From: Cognaticolwellia aestuarii | Lineage (GTDB): Bacteria; Pseudomonadota; Gammaproteobacteria; Enterobacterales; Alteromonadaceae | Direction: 5' to 3' | DNA length: 64,000 bases | NCBI RefSeq assembly: GCF_002000025.1 | Contig: NZ_MUZV01000001.1 | Span: 186,001-250,000, forward strand | In this document: piece by piece, positions 1 to 10,314 of the stretch | Position numbering within the stretch: position 1 is the first letter of the stretch | How the letters are laid out: the number at the start of each line of letters is the position of its first letter | The notes under the pieces: model-generated | Databases searched by the model: none | Told to the model about the DNA's origin: nothing | What the model saw: only the letters and a program-made list of their open reading frames with translations | Made by a program: the position numbers and the translations under genes

Positions 1-360
1 ATTAGCAGCCGGAAAATTTAAGTTCTCAAAATCAGCTAATTGATACCAAGCTGATGCTTGCCCTTCTAAGGCCGTTGCTTCACCAATAAAATTATCCACA
101 ACAAAAACTTCTAAACGTACCTTTTTATCCACGTAATCATGGGTTATTTCCATTAACGGCGTACAAGTTAGTACTTCTATCGCCACCTCTTCTTTTAGCT
201 CTCTAAATAGCGCTTGATGCACAGTTTCATCATCTTCAACTTTACCACCTGGAAATTCCCATTTCCCTCCTTGATGACTATCTGCCAAGCGCTTAGTTAG
301 AAAATATTGATCGCCCTGTTTGATCACCCCAACAGCAACATGAACAGTTTTACTTGCCAT
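1..360 (-). CDS. mutT: MutT-type Nudix hydrolase (8-oxo-dGTP diphosphatase), partial
   Basis: The frame opens at an ATG at 360 and stays open to the window edge, giving 120 residues with no stop, so the C-terminus is cut off by the window. The protein begins MASKTVHVAVGVI and has a full Nudix box at about residues 37-60, with GGKVE followed by RELKEE. MutT family enzymes hydrolyse 8-oxo-dGTP to the monophosphate and so prevent A:T to C:G transversions. E. coli MutT is 129 residues, so only a few residues should be missing. The place downstream of secA on the same strand is the same as in E. coli (secA-mutT), but here a 165-bp repeat and a terminator separate the two genes, so mutT probably has its own promoter. 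Confidence 0.93.
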   Translation of the reverse strand, partial: MASKTVHVAVGVIKQGDQYFLTKRLADSHQGGKWEFPGGKVEDDETVHQALFRELKEEVAIEVLTCTPLMEITHDYVDKKVRLEVFVVDNFIGEATALEGQASAWYQLADFENLNFPAAN

Positions 361-524
361 AACACTCCGCCTTAATTAATTTTATTTTTTATCTCGTTTA
401 TCTCAAAAAAGTAAGCACTTAGCGCTATATTGAATACCTGAGTAGGGAAAATGTTTGCAATTATCCTGACACTTTCAGCACTCAAAGAGCAACTTTAAAA
501 TTATCATTAAACCAGCACTTTAAG

Positions 525-689
525 CTGAGTTCGGGATAATGGATGTGCTAATAAATTAGTATAGTGCAATGTTTACAAACACTTTAGTGGGTTTTTATAA
601 ACTTTTCCGCATAGTTTATTAGCAATGCCATAAGCCTTGATTCTCGCAGAAATCATCGTATTGGCGGGCTTCGTTTATCTCGGACTCAG
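525..689. repeat. MITE-like element, copy 1
   Basis: A 165-bp non-coding unit bounded by inverted repeats: CTGAGTTCGGGATAA at 525-539 and TTATCTCGGACTCAG at 675-689, which pair at 13 of 15 positions. A second diverged copy lies at 33646-33812. The two share long near-identical blocks such as CGCAGAAATCATCGTATTG near the right end. No reading frame of useful length lies inside. The structure fits a miniature inverted-repeat element moved in trans by a transposase not present in this window. I see no clear target-site duplication. Confidence 0.7.
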
Positions 690-717
690 GTAATTTAAAA
701 TAACAGCTATTAAACAT

Positions 718-750
718 AAAAATACCAGTCTATTGACTGGTATTTTTATA
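718..750 (-). terminator. Rho-independent terminator after secA
   Basis: AAATACCAGTC and GACTGGTATTT form a perfect stem with a TATT loop and A/T runs on both sides. It is symmetric and could work in both directions. It lies 27 bp after the secA stop and probably ends the dcw-secA transcript. Confidence 0.85.
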
Positions 751-776
751 AAGCACTTAACGTAAGATAAGCTAGC

Positions 777-3455
777 TTAACTTAGCTTACCATGACACTG
801 TTTATATTTTTTACCCGAACCACACGGGCAAGGCTCATTGCGTCCTACACGAGGCATAGTGGCTTCTTCAGGCTGAGAAGCAGACTGATGAGTATACTCT
901 TTAGGAGCTTCATCAGCTTTTCTATGTTGCTCTTCAACCGCTTCTACATCAGATTCAGCTTTAATTTGCACTTTGCTTAAAATACCAATAACGTCATATT
1001 TTAAGTTATCAAGTAATTCGGCAAATAACTCGAAAGATTCACGCTTAAACTCTTGTTTTGGATTCTTTTGCGCATAACCGCGTAAATGAATACCTTGGCG
1101 TAAATGATCCATTGCAGCTAAGTGCTCTTTCCAATGAGAATCTAGACTTTGAAGCATCACAGCCTTTTCAAATTGACGTAAAACTTCAGCGCCGACCATT
1201 TCTTCTTTAGCAACATAACTTGCTTCAACTTCTGCAACAATTTTTTCTCGCAAAGTTTCTTCATGCAAATTGGTATCTTCTTCTAACCATTGGGCGATAG
1301 TCAGTTCAAGATTAAGTTCGCCTTTAATACGTTCTTCTAAGCCTGCAACATCCCACATTTCTTCTAACGATTGTGGTGGAATATGCTGACTAATTAAGCC
1401 ATTAACAACATCAGCACGAATAGCTTTAATAACCTCAGCAATATCTGCCTCATCCATTAGTTCATTACGTTGCTCATAGATCACTTTACGTTGATCATTT
1501 GAAACATCATCAAACTCAAGCAGCTGTTTACGAATATCAAAGTTACGCCCTTCAACTTTACGTTGTGCGTTTTCAATACTTTTAGTCACCCAAGGATGTT
1601 CAATCGCTTCACCGCGCTCCATGCCTAATTTACGCATCATGTTAGAAATACGCTCAGAAGCAAAAATACGCATTAAACCATCTTCCATCGATAGATAAAA
1701 ACGCGTTGAACCGGCATCACCTTGACGGCCTGAACGACCACGTAATTGGTTATCAATACGGCGAGACTCATGGCGTTCAGTTGCTACTATATGCAATCCA
1801 CCAACAGCCAATACTTTGTCATGCTCTTCTTGCCATGCGGCTTTTATTTTTTCAACTTGTTCTGGACTTGGGTTATCAAGCTTAGAAAGCATCATACTTA
1901 AGTTACCACCAAGAACGATATCAGTACCACGACCCGCCATATTGGTTGCAATAGTTACCGCGCCCAATTTACCCGCGTCGGCAACAATTTCTGCTTCTTG
2001 TTGATGGAACTTAGCATTTAACACTTTATGCTTAATTTTTGCTTTCTTTAAAAATGAAGATAAAAACTCTGATGTTTCAATGCTAATAGTACCCACTAAA
2101 ACCGGTTGTCCACGTTCAACACAGTCTTTAATATCATCTAGAATCGCTTCAAATTTTTCTTCAGCTGTTAAATAAATCAAATCAGGTAAATCTTTACGTA
2201 GCATAGGTCGGTTAGTTGGGATAACCACCGTCTCTAAACCATAAATATGATTAAACTCAAATGCTTCAGTATCAGCTGTACCTGTCATACCTGATAATTT
2301 ATTGTAAATACGGAAAAAGTTTTGGAAAGTAATAGAAGCTAAGGTTTGGTTTTCGTTTTGAATATCCACACCTTCTTTTGCTTCAACAGCTTGATGCAAA
2401 CCTTCTGACCAACGGCGACCTTCCATTGTACGACCGGTATGCTCGTCAACGATGACTATTTCACCATCTTTAACAATGTAATCGACATCTTTTTGAAACA
2501 GTTTATGCGCTCGTAGCGCTGCCATAACATGATGTAATAAGGTGATGTTTGCTGCTGAGAAAAGTGAATCTCCTTGCTGCATTAAGCCCTTTTCGATCAT
2601 GATTTCTTCAATGTGAACTTGGCCTAACTCAGTAAGATAAATTTGCTTGGCTTTTTCGTCAATGGTGAAGTCACCAGTACTTTCTTCGCCTTCTTTGTCT
2701 TCTTCATCTTGCTGAACAAGCGTTGGCACAACTAAGTTGATATTGCGGTAAAGCTCAGAGCTATCTTCCGCTTGACCTGAAATAATTAACGGTGTTCGCG
2801 CTTCATCGATTAGGATCGAATCAACTTCATCAATAACAGCAAAGTTCAATGGTTTTTGTGCACGCTCTTCTGGCGAAAATGCCATGTTGTCGCGTAGATA
2901 GTCAAAACCAAATTCATTATTGGTGCCGTAGGTGATATCAGAGTTATAGGCTTCTTGCTTATCTGTTGGCGTCATGCCAGCAACATTACAGCCAACTGTC
3001 ATACCTAAAAATTCAAATAATGGTCGACTCCAGTCGGCATCACGAGTAGCAAGGTAATCGTTAACCGTAATAACATGAACACCTTTACCGGTTAATGCAT
3101 TTAGATAAGCAGGTAACGTTGCGGTAAGTGTTTTACCTTCACCTGTTCTCATTTCTGCAATTTTGCCAGAGTTAAGCACCATGCCACCGATCATTTGCAC
3201 ATCAAAGTGACGCATGCCAAATACACGCTTACTTGCTTCTCGTACCACAGCAAATGCTTCAGGAATTAGCTCGTCTAATACTTCACCTTGCTGAACTCGC
3301 TCTTTAAACTCAGTTGTTTTTGCTTTTAGTTCTTCATCACTGAGTGCTTCAAAAACAGGTTCTAGGGCATTAATTTTTGTTACTTCTTTGCGCATTTGTT
3401 TAAGTAATCGATCATTTCGACTACCAAACAGTTTTGTCATTAACTTTACAAACAT
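777..3455 (-). CDS. secA: Preprotein translocase ATPase SecA
   Basis: This 892-residue protein is the ATPase motor that drives unfolded preproteins through SecYEG. The N-terminus [16 protein letters not shown] matches the E. coli start, which supports the start at 3455 rather than the ATG five codons later. Visible motifs are Walker A (GEGKT, about residues 104-108), the DEAD-like Walker B region (VIDEVD, about 208), the helicase motif NMAGRGTDI, and a C-terminal zinc-binding tail with [14 protein letters not shown] that binds SecB and phospholipid. Length is normal. It is the last gene of the cell-envelope cluster before a strong terminator. The secretion monitor gene secM, which precedes secA in enterobacteria, is absent; an M23 peptidase gene takes that place. 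Confidence 0.98.
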   Translation of the reverse strand: MFVKLMTKLFGSRNDRLLKQMRKEVTKINALEPVFEALSDEELKAKTTEFKERVQQGEVLDELIPEAFAVVREASKRVFGMRHFDVQMIGGMVLNSGKIAEMRTGEGKTLTATLPAYLNALTGKGVHVITVNDYLATRDADWSRPLFEFLGMTVGCNVAGMTPTDKQEAYNSDITYGTNNEFGFDYLRDNMAFSPEERAQKPLNFAVIDEVDSILIDEARTPLIISGQAEDSSELYRNINLVVPTLVQQDEEDKEGEESTGDFTIDEKAKQIYLTELGQVHIEEIMIEKGLMQQGDSLFSAANITLLHHVMAALRAHKLFQKDVDYIVKDGEIVIVDEHTGRTMEGRRWSEGLHQAVEAKEGVDIQNENQTLASITFQNFFRIYNKLSGMTGTADTEAFEFNHIYGLETVVIPTNRPMLRKDLPDLIYLTAEEKFEAILDDIKDCVERGQPVLVGTISIETSEFLSSFLKKAKIKHKVLNAKFHQQEAEIVADAGKLGAVTIATNMAGRGTDIVLGGNLSMMLSKLDNPSPEQVEKIKAAWQEEHDKVLAVGGLHIVATERHESRRIDNQLRGRSGRQGDAGSTRFYLSMEDGLMRIFASERISNMMRKLGMERGEAIEHPWVTKSIENAQRKVEGRNFDIRKQLLEFDDVSNDQRKVIYEQRNELMDEADIAEVIKAIRADVVNGLISQHIPPQSLEEMWDVAGLEERIKGELNLELTIAQWLEEDTNLHEETLREKIVAEVEASYVAKEEMVGAEVLRQFEKAVMLQSLDSHWKEHLAAMDHLRQGIHLRGYAQKNPKQEFKRESFELFAELLDNLKYDVIGILSKVQIKAESDVEAVEEQHRKADEAPKEYTHQSASQPEEATMPRVGRNEPCPCGSGKKYKQCHGKLS

Positions 3456-3581
3456 CGTGTTAAACCATATTGAGAAGAAAATCTTCCACTGAAAATAAAA
3501 TGATCGGTGGGACCAATCACATAAACTTGCTTAGTATTGTAATCGCAGCAGTATTTTAAACAACTGAAATTCGTGCAAAAG

Positions 3582-4481
3582 CTAATTTTTTGCTTTGCGA
3601 TAAACGTATTTTTTTGGATCTATTTGTCGGTTATTACGTAAAATTTCATAATGTACATGAGGCCCTGTTGAGCGACCCGTACTGCCCATTTTTGCAATAA
3701 CCTGACCTTTAGTGACAACATCACCAACGGCTACTTTTATTTCTTTGTTATGACCGTAGCGAGTTTTTAAGTTATCGCCATGATTAATTTCAATTAATTG
3801 ACCATAGCCATACCGCTCACCTGCCCAACTTACCACACCCGACGCAGTCGCTATAATATCAGCATCTTCACTGCCGGCGAAGTCAACACCCTTATGCATT
3901 GCTGGCTTACCACTAAAAGGGTCTTTACGCATACCAAAGTACGATGACAGCCACCCTTTCTTGATTGGTCGACCAGACAAATACCTTGTATTCTCTATAT
4001 GGTGACCCAAAGTGACAGATTCAAGCATTTTTAATTGTTTTTCTTCATGACTTAGAGATTCTTCCAATGCCGTGATTTCTAAAAGCAATTCAGCTAAGCT
4101 TTTAGACTTTTCTTCATGACTTTGAATCATTGGACCACCACTTGGTGGAGACAGTTGAAAATTAAACTCATTATCTGGAATATTCGCTTCTTCTGCTAAG
4201 CGATCTCCCAAAGCGTTTAATCTTAATACTTGGCTTTGTAATTCAGCCAACTTCATTGTAACGGCAGTTACTTGTTGACTATTGACTTTGGTATCATCAA
4301 CAATAGGTAAGCTAGATAGCTGATAGATAGTGCTTTGTGGTACATCGTCCGCTGAGGCAATCAAGTGGACAATAAACCCCGAAACCAAGGCAAAAACTAT
4401 TAAGGCAGATAACCAATGCAGCTTATTAAGCTTCATGGAAAATCTAACGTTCTTTCCTCGGTACAGTAATGTTAAACTCAT
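3582..4481 (-). CDS. M23 family metallopeptidase with N-terminal membrane anchor
   Basis: A 299-residue protein with an uncleaved-looking membrane segment at about 21-42, a charged helical, probably coiled-coil stretch at about 65-155, and a C-terminal LytM/M23 domain from about 185. The zinc ligands are visible: MHKGVDF provides H and D, and TGPHVHYE provides the HxH pair, so the enzyme should be active. M23 proteins of this layout cut peptide cross-links in murein or activate amidases from the periplasm. It lies between lpxC/dciA and secA, facing away from dciA with only 32 bp between start codons. An internal ATG at 4436 (MKLNKLHW) is a possible alternative start. The exact substrate cannot be told from the sequence. 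Confidence 0.88.
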   Translation of the reverse strand: MSLTLLYRGKNVRFSMKLNKLHWLSALIVFALVSGFIVHLIASADDVPQSTIYQLSSLPIVDDTKVNSQQVTAVTMKLAELQSQVLRLNALGDRLAEEANIPDNEFNFQLSPPSGGPMIQSHEEKSKSLAELLLEITALEESLSHEEKQLKMLESVTLGHHIENTRYLSGRPIKKGWLSSYFGMRKDPFSGKPAMHKGVDFAGSEDADIIATASGVVSWAGERYGYGQLIEINHGDNLKTRYGHNKEIKVAVGDVVTKGQVIAKMGSTGRSTGPHVHYEILRNNRQIDPKKYVYRKAKN

Positions 4482-4513
4482 AATTCATTCATCGTTTGTT
4501 CAAGAGCTGACTT

Positions 4514-4987
4514 ATGGCACGAAAATCGAAAATCCCCACAGACATGTCAGCGCTGTTTAATTCAACGTCAGGCACTTTGGCACAAATAGCTGCAAAAACC
4601 AACTTTTTAACGGTATTGGCTGATATTGTACGACAAATTTGCCCAGACCTACCAGAGGATGTATGGAAAATAGCCAATTTCAAAGCGAATGCCATCGTCA
4701 TTGAAGTAAATTCTGCTGTTTGGAGTCAGCGTTTACAATTTGAAAGAATGAACATTTGTCGAAAGCTTAGCGAAGTAACAAATAATGAGTTCAACCAAAT
4801 AGAAATTAAAGTCACACCTTTTCGCACGAAAATACCCGAAAAAACCGTTATTCCTAACGCCGTAAACTCGACTATATCAGCACGCACAGCAACACAGTTA
4901 TTAGAAGTTGCACGCAGTGCTCCTGATAGCCTACGTAAAAAACTAGAAAAACTTGCTTCGCATGCAAAAAATAACAATGACCAATAA
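4514..4987 (+). CDS. dciA: DciA (DUF721) replicative helicase loader/operator
   Basis: The 157-residue protein has the DUF721/DciA fold at about residues 10-105, including the conserved stretch around AVWSQRLQFER. DciA proteins help load the DnaB helicase at the replication origin and are the ancestral substitute for the phage-derived DnaC of E. coli. The C-terminal part is basic and probably disordered. It is the only plus-strand gene in the first 29 kb, placed between lpxC and the M23 gene and followed by a bidirectional hairpin shared with lpxC. An in-frame ATG at 4544 is an alternative start. Position beside lpxC/secA is common for dciA in gammaproteobacteria. Confidence 0.88.
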   Translation: MARKSKIPTDMSALFNSTSGTLAQIAAKTNFLTVLADIVRQICPDLPEDVWKIANFKANAIVIEVNSAVWSQRLQFERMNICRKLSEVTNNEFNQIEIKVTPFRTKIPEKTVIPNAVNSTISARTATQLLEVARSAPDSLRKKLEKLASHAKNNNDQ

Positions 4988-5002
4988 AAATTTAATGATA
5001 AA

Positions 5003-5026
5003 AAAACCAGTACAAAGACTGGTTTT
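5003..5026. terminator. Bidirectional terminator between dciA and lpxC
   Basis: AAAACCAGT and ACTGGTTTT form a 9-bp stem with a 6-base loop and A/T runs on both sides. It separates the convergent dciA and lpxC genes and can serve both. Confidence 0.82.
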
Positions 5027-5055
5027 ATAATAGTGATTATTGCGACTCAATCATA

Positions 5056-5973
5056 CTAAAATGCTGTTGCACTAATTTCTTGGAATTGAATCGGAGATTC
5101 AACGGTATCTTCATACGTTACCCATTCCCAACAATCCACTTGTTTAAATACTTCACGTAGCAGCATGTTATTAAGGCCATGACCTGATTTAAATGCATTT
5201 AGCTCGCCTAAAATACTGACACCACTCATATACAAGTCGCCAATCGCATCCAATATTTTATGCTTAACAAACTCGTCGTCGTAACGAAGATCATCTTTGT
5301 TGAGCATTCGATATTCATCTAAAACAATAGCGTTTTCCAAGCTACCGCCTAAGGCAAGGTTATGCGAACGCAAAAACTCAATGTCCTTCATAAAACCAAA
5401 GGTGCGAGCACGACTAATTTCTTTGATAAATGAGCTACTCGAGAGGTCCATACTCATCGTTTGACAAGTATTCGCAATAACCGGGTGTTCAAATTCAATA
5501 GCGAAATTAACTCTAAAGCCTTCATAAGGCTTTAATTCTGCCCACTTATCACCTTCGTCTACGCGAATAGCTTTAGTAATACGTAAAAAGCGTTTAGCAA
5601 CATTTGAAGTTTCAATACCTACTGATTGAATTAAATAAACAAACGGTAAAGCACTACCATCCATGATTGGAATTTCAGGTGAGTCAACCTCAACAATCAG
5701 GTTATCAATACCTAAACCTGCAACAGCAGAGAGCAAATGTTCGACGGTGGAAATCTGAACACCTTGCTCATTCACTAAACACGTACACAAAGTCGTTTCA
5801 CCAACAGCTTCCGGCGTCGCTGGAATATCGACAACGGGATCTAAATCAACTCGGCGAAAAATAATACCGGTGTTAGCAGGCGCAGGACGGAGAGTAATCT
5901 GCACCTTTTCACCTTTGTGTAACCCTACACCAATAGCAGAGACACTTTCTTTTAACGTACGTTGTTTAATCAT
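5056..5973 (-). CDS. lpxC: UDP-3-O-acyl-N-acetylglucosamine deacetylase LpxC
   Basis: LpxC carries out the first committed step of lipid A synthesis, zinc-dependent removal of the N-acetyl group. The reading frame extends upstream to 6045, but the start at 5973 ([11 protein letters not shown]) is preferred: it aligns with the E. coli N-terminus, gives exactly 305 residues, and has an AAGAAGG ribosome site about 6 bp upstream. Zinc ligands are H79 (STVEH), H238 and D242 (KHKILD), and the catalytic histidine lies in KSGHG near 265. It follows ftsZ by 137 bp on the same strand, so it is either the end of the dcw operon or has its own promoter in that gap. Confidence 0.97.
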   Translation of the reverse strand: MIKQRTLKESVSAIGVGLHKGEKVQITLRPAPANTGIIFRRVDLDPVVDIPATPEAVGETTLCTCLVNEQGVQISTVEHLLSAVAGLGIDNLIVEVDSPEIPIMDGSALPFVYLIQSVGIETSNVAKRFLRITKAIRVDEGDKWAELKPYEGFRVNFAIEFEHPVIANTCQTMSMDLSSSSFIKEISRARTFGFMKDIEFLRSHNLALGGSLENAIVLDEYRMLNKDDLRYDDEFVKHKILDAIGDLYMSGVSILGELNAFKSGHGLNNMLLREVFKQVDCWEWVTYEDTVESPIQFQEISATAF

Positions 5974-6110
5974 AAATAGCCTTCTTAAGCCTATATTTTG
6001 CACTAGTAAATCGCCGCCGAAATAAGCGGAGACGTAATATAACAAAAAAGCCTAACAAAATCAAAAAACCAACATTTTTAGTATTGCATAGCTAACGCTT
6101 CGACGATATT

Positions 6111-7274
6111 TTAGTCCGCTTGTTTACGTAAAAATGCAGGAATATCTAAATAGTCATCAAGCTCTGTCGCTGCAACTTTCTGCGCTTGAGCATTTGCTTC
6201 TGGCATAGTGACAGGATTTGCAGACATTTCAGGTTGTGCGCTAGGAATATAGTCACCACCTACAACTTGTGGCTCGGCTACAGGTGCTGGGTTCACTAAA
6301 GTAATATCTGGTTTACGTTCTGCGCCAATACCTGTTGCCACTACAGTTACTCGTAATTCTTCTGTCATTTCAGGGTCAATAACAGCACCGACAACAACCG
6401 TAGCATTTTCAGATGAGAAAGCTTTAACCGCATTACCAACAGTCTCAAACTCATCAATGCTAATATCCATTCCGGCAGTGATATTAACTAAAATACCGCG
6501 CGCTCCAGCTAAATCAACATCTTCAAGTAGTGGGCTTGAAATAGCAGCTTCTGCAGCTTCTTCTGCACGATCAGGCCCTGATGCAGTGCCAGATCCCATC
6601 ATCGCTGTGCCCATTTCAGACATGACGGTTCTAACATCGGCGAAATCAACGTTTATGAGTCCAGGGCGAGTAATAAGTTCCGCAATACCTTGCACAGCAC
6701 CTAATAAAACATTATTCGCTGCTTTAAAAGCATCTAATAAGCTTGTGCCAGGCCCAAGTACTTTCAATAGTTTTTCGTTCGGGATAGTGATCAAAGAATC
6801 AACATTTTTTGCTAAAAACTCGATGCCTTGATCCGCATAATTCATACGTTTTTTGCCTTCAAAAGGAAATGGTTTGGTTACTACTGCAACCGTTAAAATC
6901 CCCATTTCTTTGGCTATTTCTGCAACGACTGGCGCAGCACCGGTACCGGTTCCTCCACCCATGCCCGCAGCAATAAAAACCATATCAGCACCTTGCAGTG
7001 TCTCTTTGATAGTTTCTCGGTCTTCTTCTGCGCTTCGGCGACCAATTTCAGGGTTCGCCCCAGCCCCAAGGCCTTTAGTCACGTCATGGCCAAGTTGCAA
7101 AGTAACATTCGCTGCTGAATTACGTAGTGCTTGTGAGTCGGTGTTAGCAGTAATAAACTCAACACCCTCAATGGTTTGTGACACCATATGCTCTACCGCG
7201 TTTCCGCCCCCGCCACCGACACCAATAACTTTGATGACTGCTTCTGCGTTGTGATCTTCCATTAATTCAAACAT
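6111..7274 (-). CDS. ftsZ: Cell division GTPase FtsZ
   Basis: FtsZ polymerises at midcell into the Z-ring that scaffolds the divisome. The 387-residue protein has the glycine-rich nucleotide loop near the N-terminus (GGGGGNAV), the tubulin signature [10 protein letters not shown] at about 106-115, a variable linker from about 318, and the conserved C-terminal peptide [15 protein letters not shown] that binds FtsA and ZipA. A GGAGA ribosome site lies about 9 bp before the ATG. It follows ftsA by 80 bp, the classical ftsQ-ftsA-ftsZ order. Confidence 0.98.
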   Translation of the reverse strand: MFELMEDHNAEAVIKVIGVGGGGGNAVEHMVSQTIEGVEFITANTDSQALRNSAANVTLQLGHDVTKGLGAGANPEIGRRSAEEDRETIKETLQGADMVFIAAGMGGGTGTGAAPVVAEIAKEMGILTVAVVTKPFPFEGKKRMNYADQGIEFLAKNVDSLITIPNEKLLKVLGPGTSLLDAFKAANNVLLGAVQGIAELITRPGLINVDFADVRTVMSEMGTAMMGSGTASGPDRAEEAAEAAISSPLLEDVDLAGARGILVNITAGMDISIDEFETVGNAVKAFSSENATVVVGAVIDPEMTEELRVTVVATGIGAERKPDITLVNPAPVAEPQVVGGDYIPSAQPEMSANPVTMPEANAQAQKVAATELDDYLDIPAFLRKQAD

Positions 7275-7354
7275 TTTTATTATCTCCGATTTTTAATACG
7301 TTTTGTTCCACCAAAACTCTTTTATACTTTTTAATTAGTGACTAAAATCGCTAA

Positions 7355-8590
7355 TTAAAATTCACCTTTAAACCAAGCAAGCACTCTTGAGCCGATACTT
7401 CCGACTGACTCACTTTTCTTTTTTTCATTACTTTGCTGTTGATTCGCTTGCATGCCATAGTGCAACAAGCCGACAACAGTAGAGTATGTTGGGTCGTTCA
7501 CATACTCTTTCAATCCACAGATATCTGACGGTTGAGCAACTCGTGCTGGCATTTGAAATACTTCTTCAGCAAACTCAACTACGCCTTCCATTTTAGCGGT
7601 ACCACCAGTTAAAACGTAACCTGCGGCAATTTGATCTTCTAAACCACATTCACGTAATTCTTCTTGGATCAGTTCAAATAATTCTTGATACCTAGGCTCA
7701 ACAACTTCCGCTAAAGTATGGCGTGACATCGAACGTGCTGGACGCCCGCCAACACTGGGTACTTCAATATTTTCTTCCATACTAACCATTTGGCGTAACG
7801 CGCAGGCGTACTGTACTTTAATTTCTTCAGCATGGCTTAATGGCGTACGGAAAATTTTAGCAATATCACTAGTGACTTGGTTTCCGGCAACTGGAATAAC
7901 AGCAGTATGACGAAGCGCACCACCGGTAAACACCGCAATATCCATAGTGCCTGCGCCCATATCAACAACACAGATACCGAGTTCTTTTTCATCATCAGTC
8001 AAAATTGCATAACTAGACGCCAGCGCCGAAAATATTAATTGGTCGGCTTTTAGGTCACAACGCTCAACACACTTAACAATATTTTTTGCCATATCATTCG
8101 CGCAGGTGACAATATGTACTTTGGCTTCCATACGCACACCTGACATGCCGATAGGGCTTTTTATACCGTCTTGACAGTCAATGCTATATTCTTGTGGTAA
8201 CACATGTAACATGCGTCGCTCTGCTGAAATAGGGACAGAGCGGGCAGTATGAATAACGTTATCGACATCATCCTGCATCACCTCTTTATCATTAATTGGC
8301 ACCATACCGTTTTCATTTTGACAACTGATATGCTTGCCTGAAATGCCAAGGTAAACTGAAGTAATATGGCAGTCTGCCATTAATTCAGCTTCGTTAATCG
8401 CACGCTGAATGGATTGAATAACCAAGTTAAGGTCATTAACACCACCTTTATCCATGCCACGAGCAGGCTGATTACCGACACCAACAATACTGAGCTGATT
8501 ATCAGGTGTGATCTCACCAACAGCTACTGAAATTTTTGACGTTCCAATATCTAATCCAACTACTAAATTTCTTTCAGTTACTTTTGACAT
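7355..8590 (-). CDS. ftsA: Cell division actin-like protein FtsA
   Basis: FtsA is an actin-fold ATPase that tethers FtsZ filaments to the inner membrane and signals to the septal synthase. The 411-residue protein begins near VVGLDIGTSK (phosphate-binding loop 1), contains VVDMGAGT at about 209-216 (loop 2) and VLTGGTAKMEG near 330. It ends in a membrane-binding amphipathic helix (VLAWFKGEF). Only 5 bp separate it from the ftsQ stop. Length and domain order are normal. Confidence 0.97.
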   Translation of the reverse strand: MSKVTERNLVVGLDIGTSKISVAVGEITPDNQLSIVGVGNQPARGMDKGGVNDLNLVIQSIQRAINEAELMADCHITSVYLGISGKHISCQNENGMVPINDKEVMQDDVDNVIHTARSVPISAERRMLHVLPQEYSIDCQDGIKSPIGMSGVRMEAKVHIVTCANDMAKNIVKCVERCDLKADQLIFSALASSYAILTDDEKELGICVVDMGAGTMDIAVFTGGALRHTAVIPVAGNQVTSDIAKIFRTPLSHAEEIKVQYACALRQMVSMEENIEVPSVGGRPARSMSRHTLAEVVEPRYQELFELIQEELRECGLEDQIAAGYVLTGGTAKMEGVVEFAEEVFQMPARVAQPSDICGLKEYVNDPTYSTVVGLLHYGMQANQQQSNEKKKSESVGSIGSRVLAWFKGEF

Positions 8591-8595
8591 TAAGG

Positions 8596-9375
8596 TTAAA
8601 CTCTTTCTTTATTGTCCGCGGTTTTCCAACCAACGGCTAAACCGGTATCATATCTCAGATCAACATAATCAACTTGTTGACCTTGCTTAGTGTTCAATTT
8701 TATCTGTGGATAAACATCCATAAACCGCTGAATGCGTTCAACGCGGTTATCGCGTCCTAAATTAATCGTTACACCATCATCTAAAATAAGCTGCCATGCA
8801 AAACGCTCCGACAGCACTAATTCATCGATACTTAACTGACTAAAATCCAGCAATTTATTCAAATTTCTAAAGTTTTCTAAGGCTATTTTTTCACTACCTT
8901 CTGGGCCGTAAAATGCCGGTAGCTTATCAGATAAACGGTTTACGTCTGCCTGAAATGCTTTGCCATTTTCATTAATCAAAAAATCACCATTCCAATGAGC
9001 AATAGGCTTTTGATCTACCACATAAATTTTTAATTCATCGGGCCATTTTTTTCGTACTGAAACCGAATATACCCAAGGCAACTTAGCCACTTTCTGTTGG
9101 ACATCATTAACATCCAAGTTGAAAAAGTTACCCAAATTTACTTTTTCTATCGCGCTTTCAATATCTAAACGCGTGGTATACGGCATTTCGCCCGCAATAG
9201 CAATTGATGTAACCGGTGCTGACTCTTCAGCACTTAAGCGTTTATTTAAAAATATTCCAAATAACAAAATGGCAACAATAACAGCAACAAAAAACGTAAC
9301 ACCGAGCCAAAATGACCAGTGTAAATTTGCCACCTCGTCTTTTAATGGCAGCTGCTTTTCTGTTGCCTCTGCCAT
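8596..9375 (-). CDS. ftsQ: Cell division protein FtsQ
   Basis: FtsQ is a bitopic inner-membrane protein that joins FtsB and FtsL and links early and late divisome proteins. The 259-residue protein has a short cytoplasmic tail, one membrane helix at about 21-43, a POTRA domain at about 53-125 and a periplasmic beta domain. It lies 3 bp after the ddl stop and 5 bp before ftsA, in the conserved ddl-ftsQ-ftsA order. Confidence 0.95.
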   Translation of the reverse strand: MAEATEKQLPLKDEVANLHWSFWLGVTFFVAVIVAILLFGIFLNKRLSAEESAPVTSIAIAGEMPYTTRLDIESAIEKVNLGNFFNLDVNDVQQKVAKLPWVYSVSVRKKWPDELKIYVVDQKPIAHWNGDFLINENGKAFQADVNRLSDKLPAFYGPEGSEKIALENFRNLNKLLDFSQLSIDELVLSERFAWQLILDDGVTINLGRDNRVERIQRFMDVYPQIKLNTKQGQQVDYVDLRYDTGLAVGWKTADNKERV

Positions 9376-9378
9376 AGT

Positions 9379-10314
9379 TTACAAGCTGCCTTGCGCACTA
9401 ATAGCAACAATTTCTGTCACTAACTCACTAAAACTTAAGCCATGTACTTTTGCCGCTTTAGGTACAAGTGAGGTTTCGGTCATACCGGGTACCGTATTCA
9501 CTTCTAATAGCTGCCACTGACCTTGAGTGTTACGCATGACATCAACCCTTCCCCAACCTTTTGCGCCTGTGGCATTAAATGCTTTTAATGCGATAGATTG
9601 CAATTCTGTCTCGTCGGCTTTCGATAATGAGCATGGACAATGATATTGCGTACTGGTCGACATATATTTGGCATCATAGTCATAAAAATCATGCGGAGTT
9701 TCCATATGAATAACGGGCAAAGGCGTTTGCCCTAAAATTGCCACGGTATATTCAGGACCTTGAATCCAAGCTTCAACTAATATTTGATGGTCATACTCAA
9801 AGGCGGCAATTAGGGCTTGATCTAACTCTTCAGCATTATTGGCTTTCGACATGCCAATACTTGAGCCTTCATTTGCCGGTTTTACCATCACAACATCGCC
9901 TAATTGTTGTAATATTTTATCCGCATCTCCGGTTTGATACTCCGTTTTATTGACAATAGCAAAAGCCGCTGTTGGCAAGTTTAAGGCTTGAAACACTTGC
10001 TTACTGCGAATTTTATCCATAGAAAGCGCCGAGCCAAGCACATCTGATCCGGTGTACGGAATGTTCATATATTGCAGAGCACCTTGCACACAACCGTCTT
10101 CACCACCACGACCATGCAAAGCAATAAAAACACGATCAATGTCAAGTGTCGCTAAATCACTTAAACAATAGTCTTGTGTATCAATTAGCTGAACATTAAA
10201 GCCCGCTTCTCTTAAACCTTTAGCTATTGCTTTACCCGAGTTAAGTGATACCGCTCTTTCTGCGGATGTACCACCATATAAAACTGCCAGTTTTTGTTCG
10301 ATCAAAGCTTTCAT
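9379..10314 (-). CDS. ddl: D-alanine--D-alanine ligase
   Basis: Ddl joins two D-alanines using ATP to make the dipeptide that MurF adds to the murein precursor. The 311-residue ATP-grasp enzyme has the N-terminal [10 protein letters not shown] motif, KPANEGSS in the ATP-binding domain, and the metal-binding C-terminal [18 protein letters not shown]. It starts in an ATGA overlap with the murC stop, a sign of coupled translation. The DdlB-like location in the dcw cluster is standard. Confidence 0.97.
   Translation of the reverse strand: MKALIEQKLAVLYGGTSAERAVSLNSGKAIAKGLREAGFNVQLIDTQDYCLSDLATLDIDRVFIALHGRGGEDGCVQGALQYMNIPYTGSDVLGSALSMDKIRSKQVFQALNLPTAAFAIVNKTEYQTGDADKILQQLGDVVMVKPANEGSSIGMSKANNAEELDQALIAAFEYDHQILVEAWIQGPEYTVAILGQTPLPVIHMETPHDFYDYDAKYMSTSTQYHCPCSLSKADETELQSIALKAFNATGAKGWGRVDVMRNTQGQWQLLEVNTVPGMTETSLVPKAAKVHGLSFSELVTEIVAISAQGSL

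Noticed and set aside
6457-7254. Two long plus-strand frames inside ftsZ
   Set aside because: They are antisense to a highly conserved gene, have no ribosome sites and give proline/serine-rich products without known motifs.
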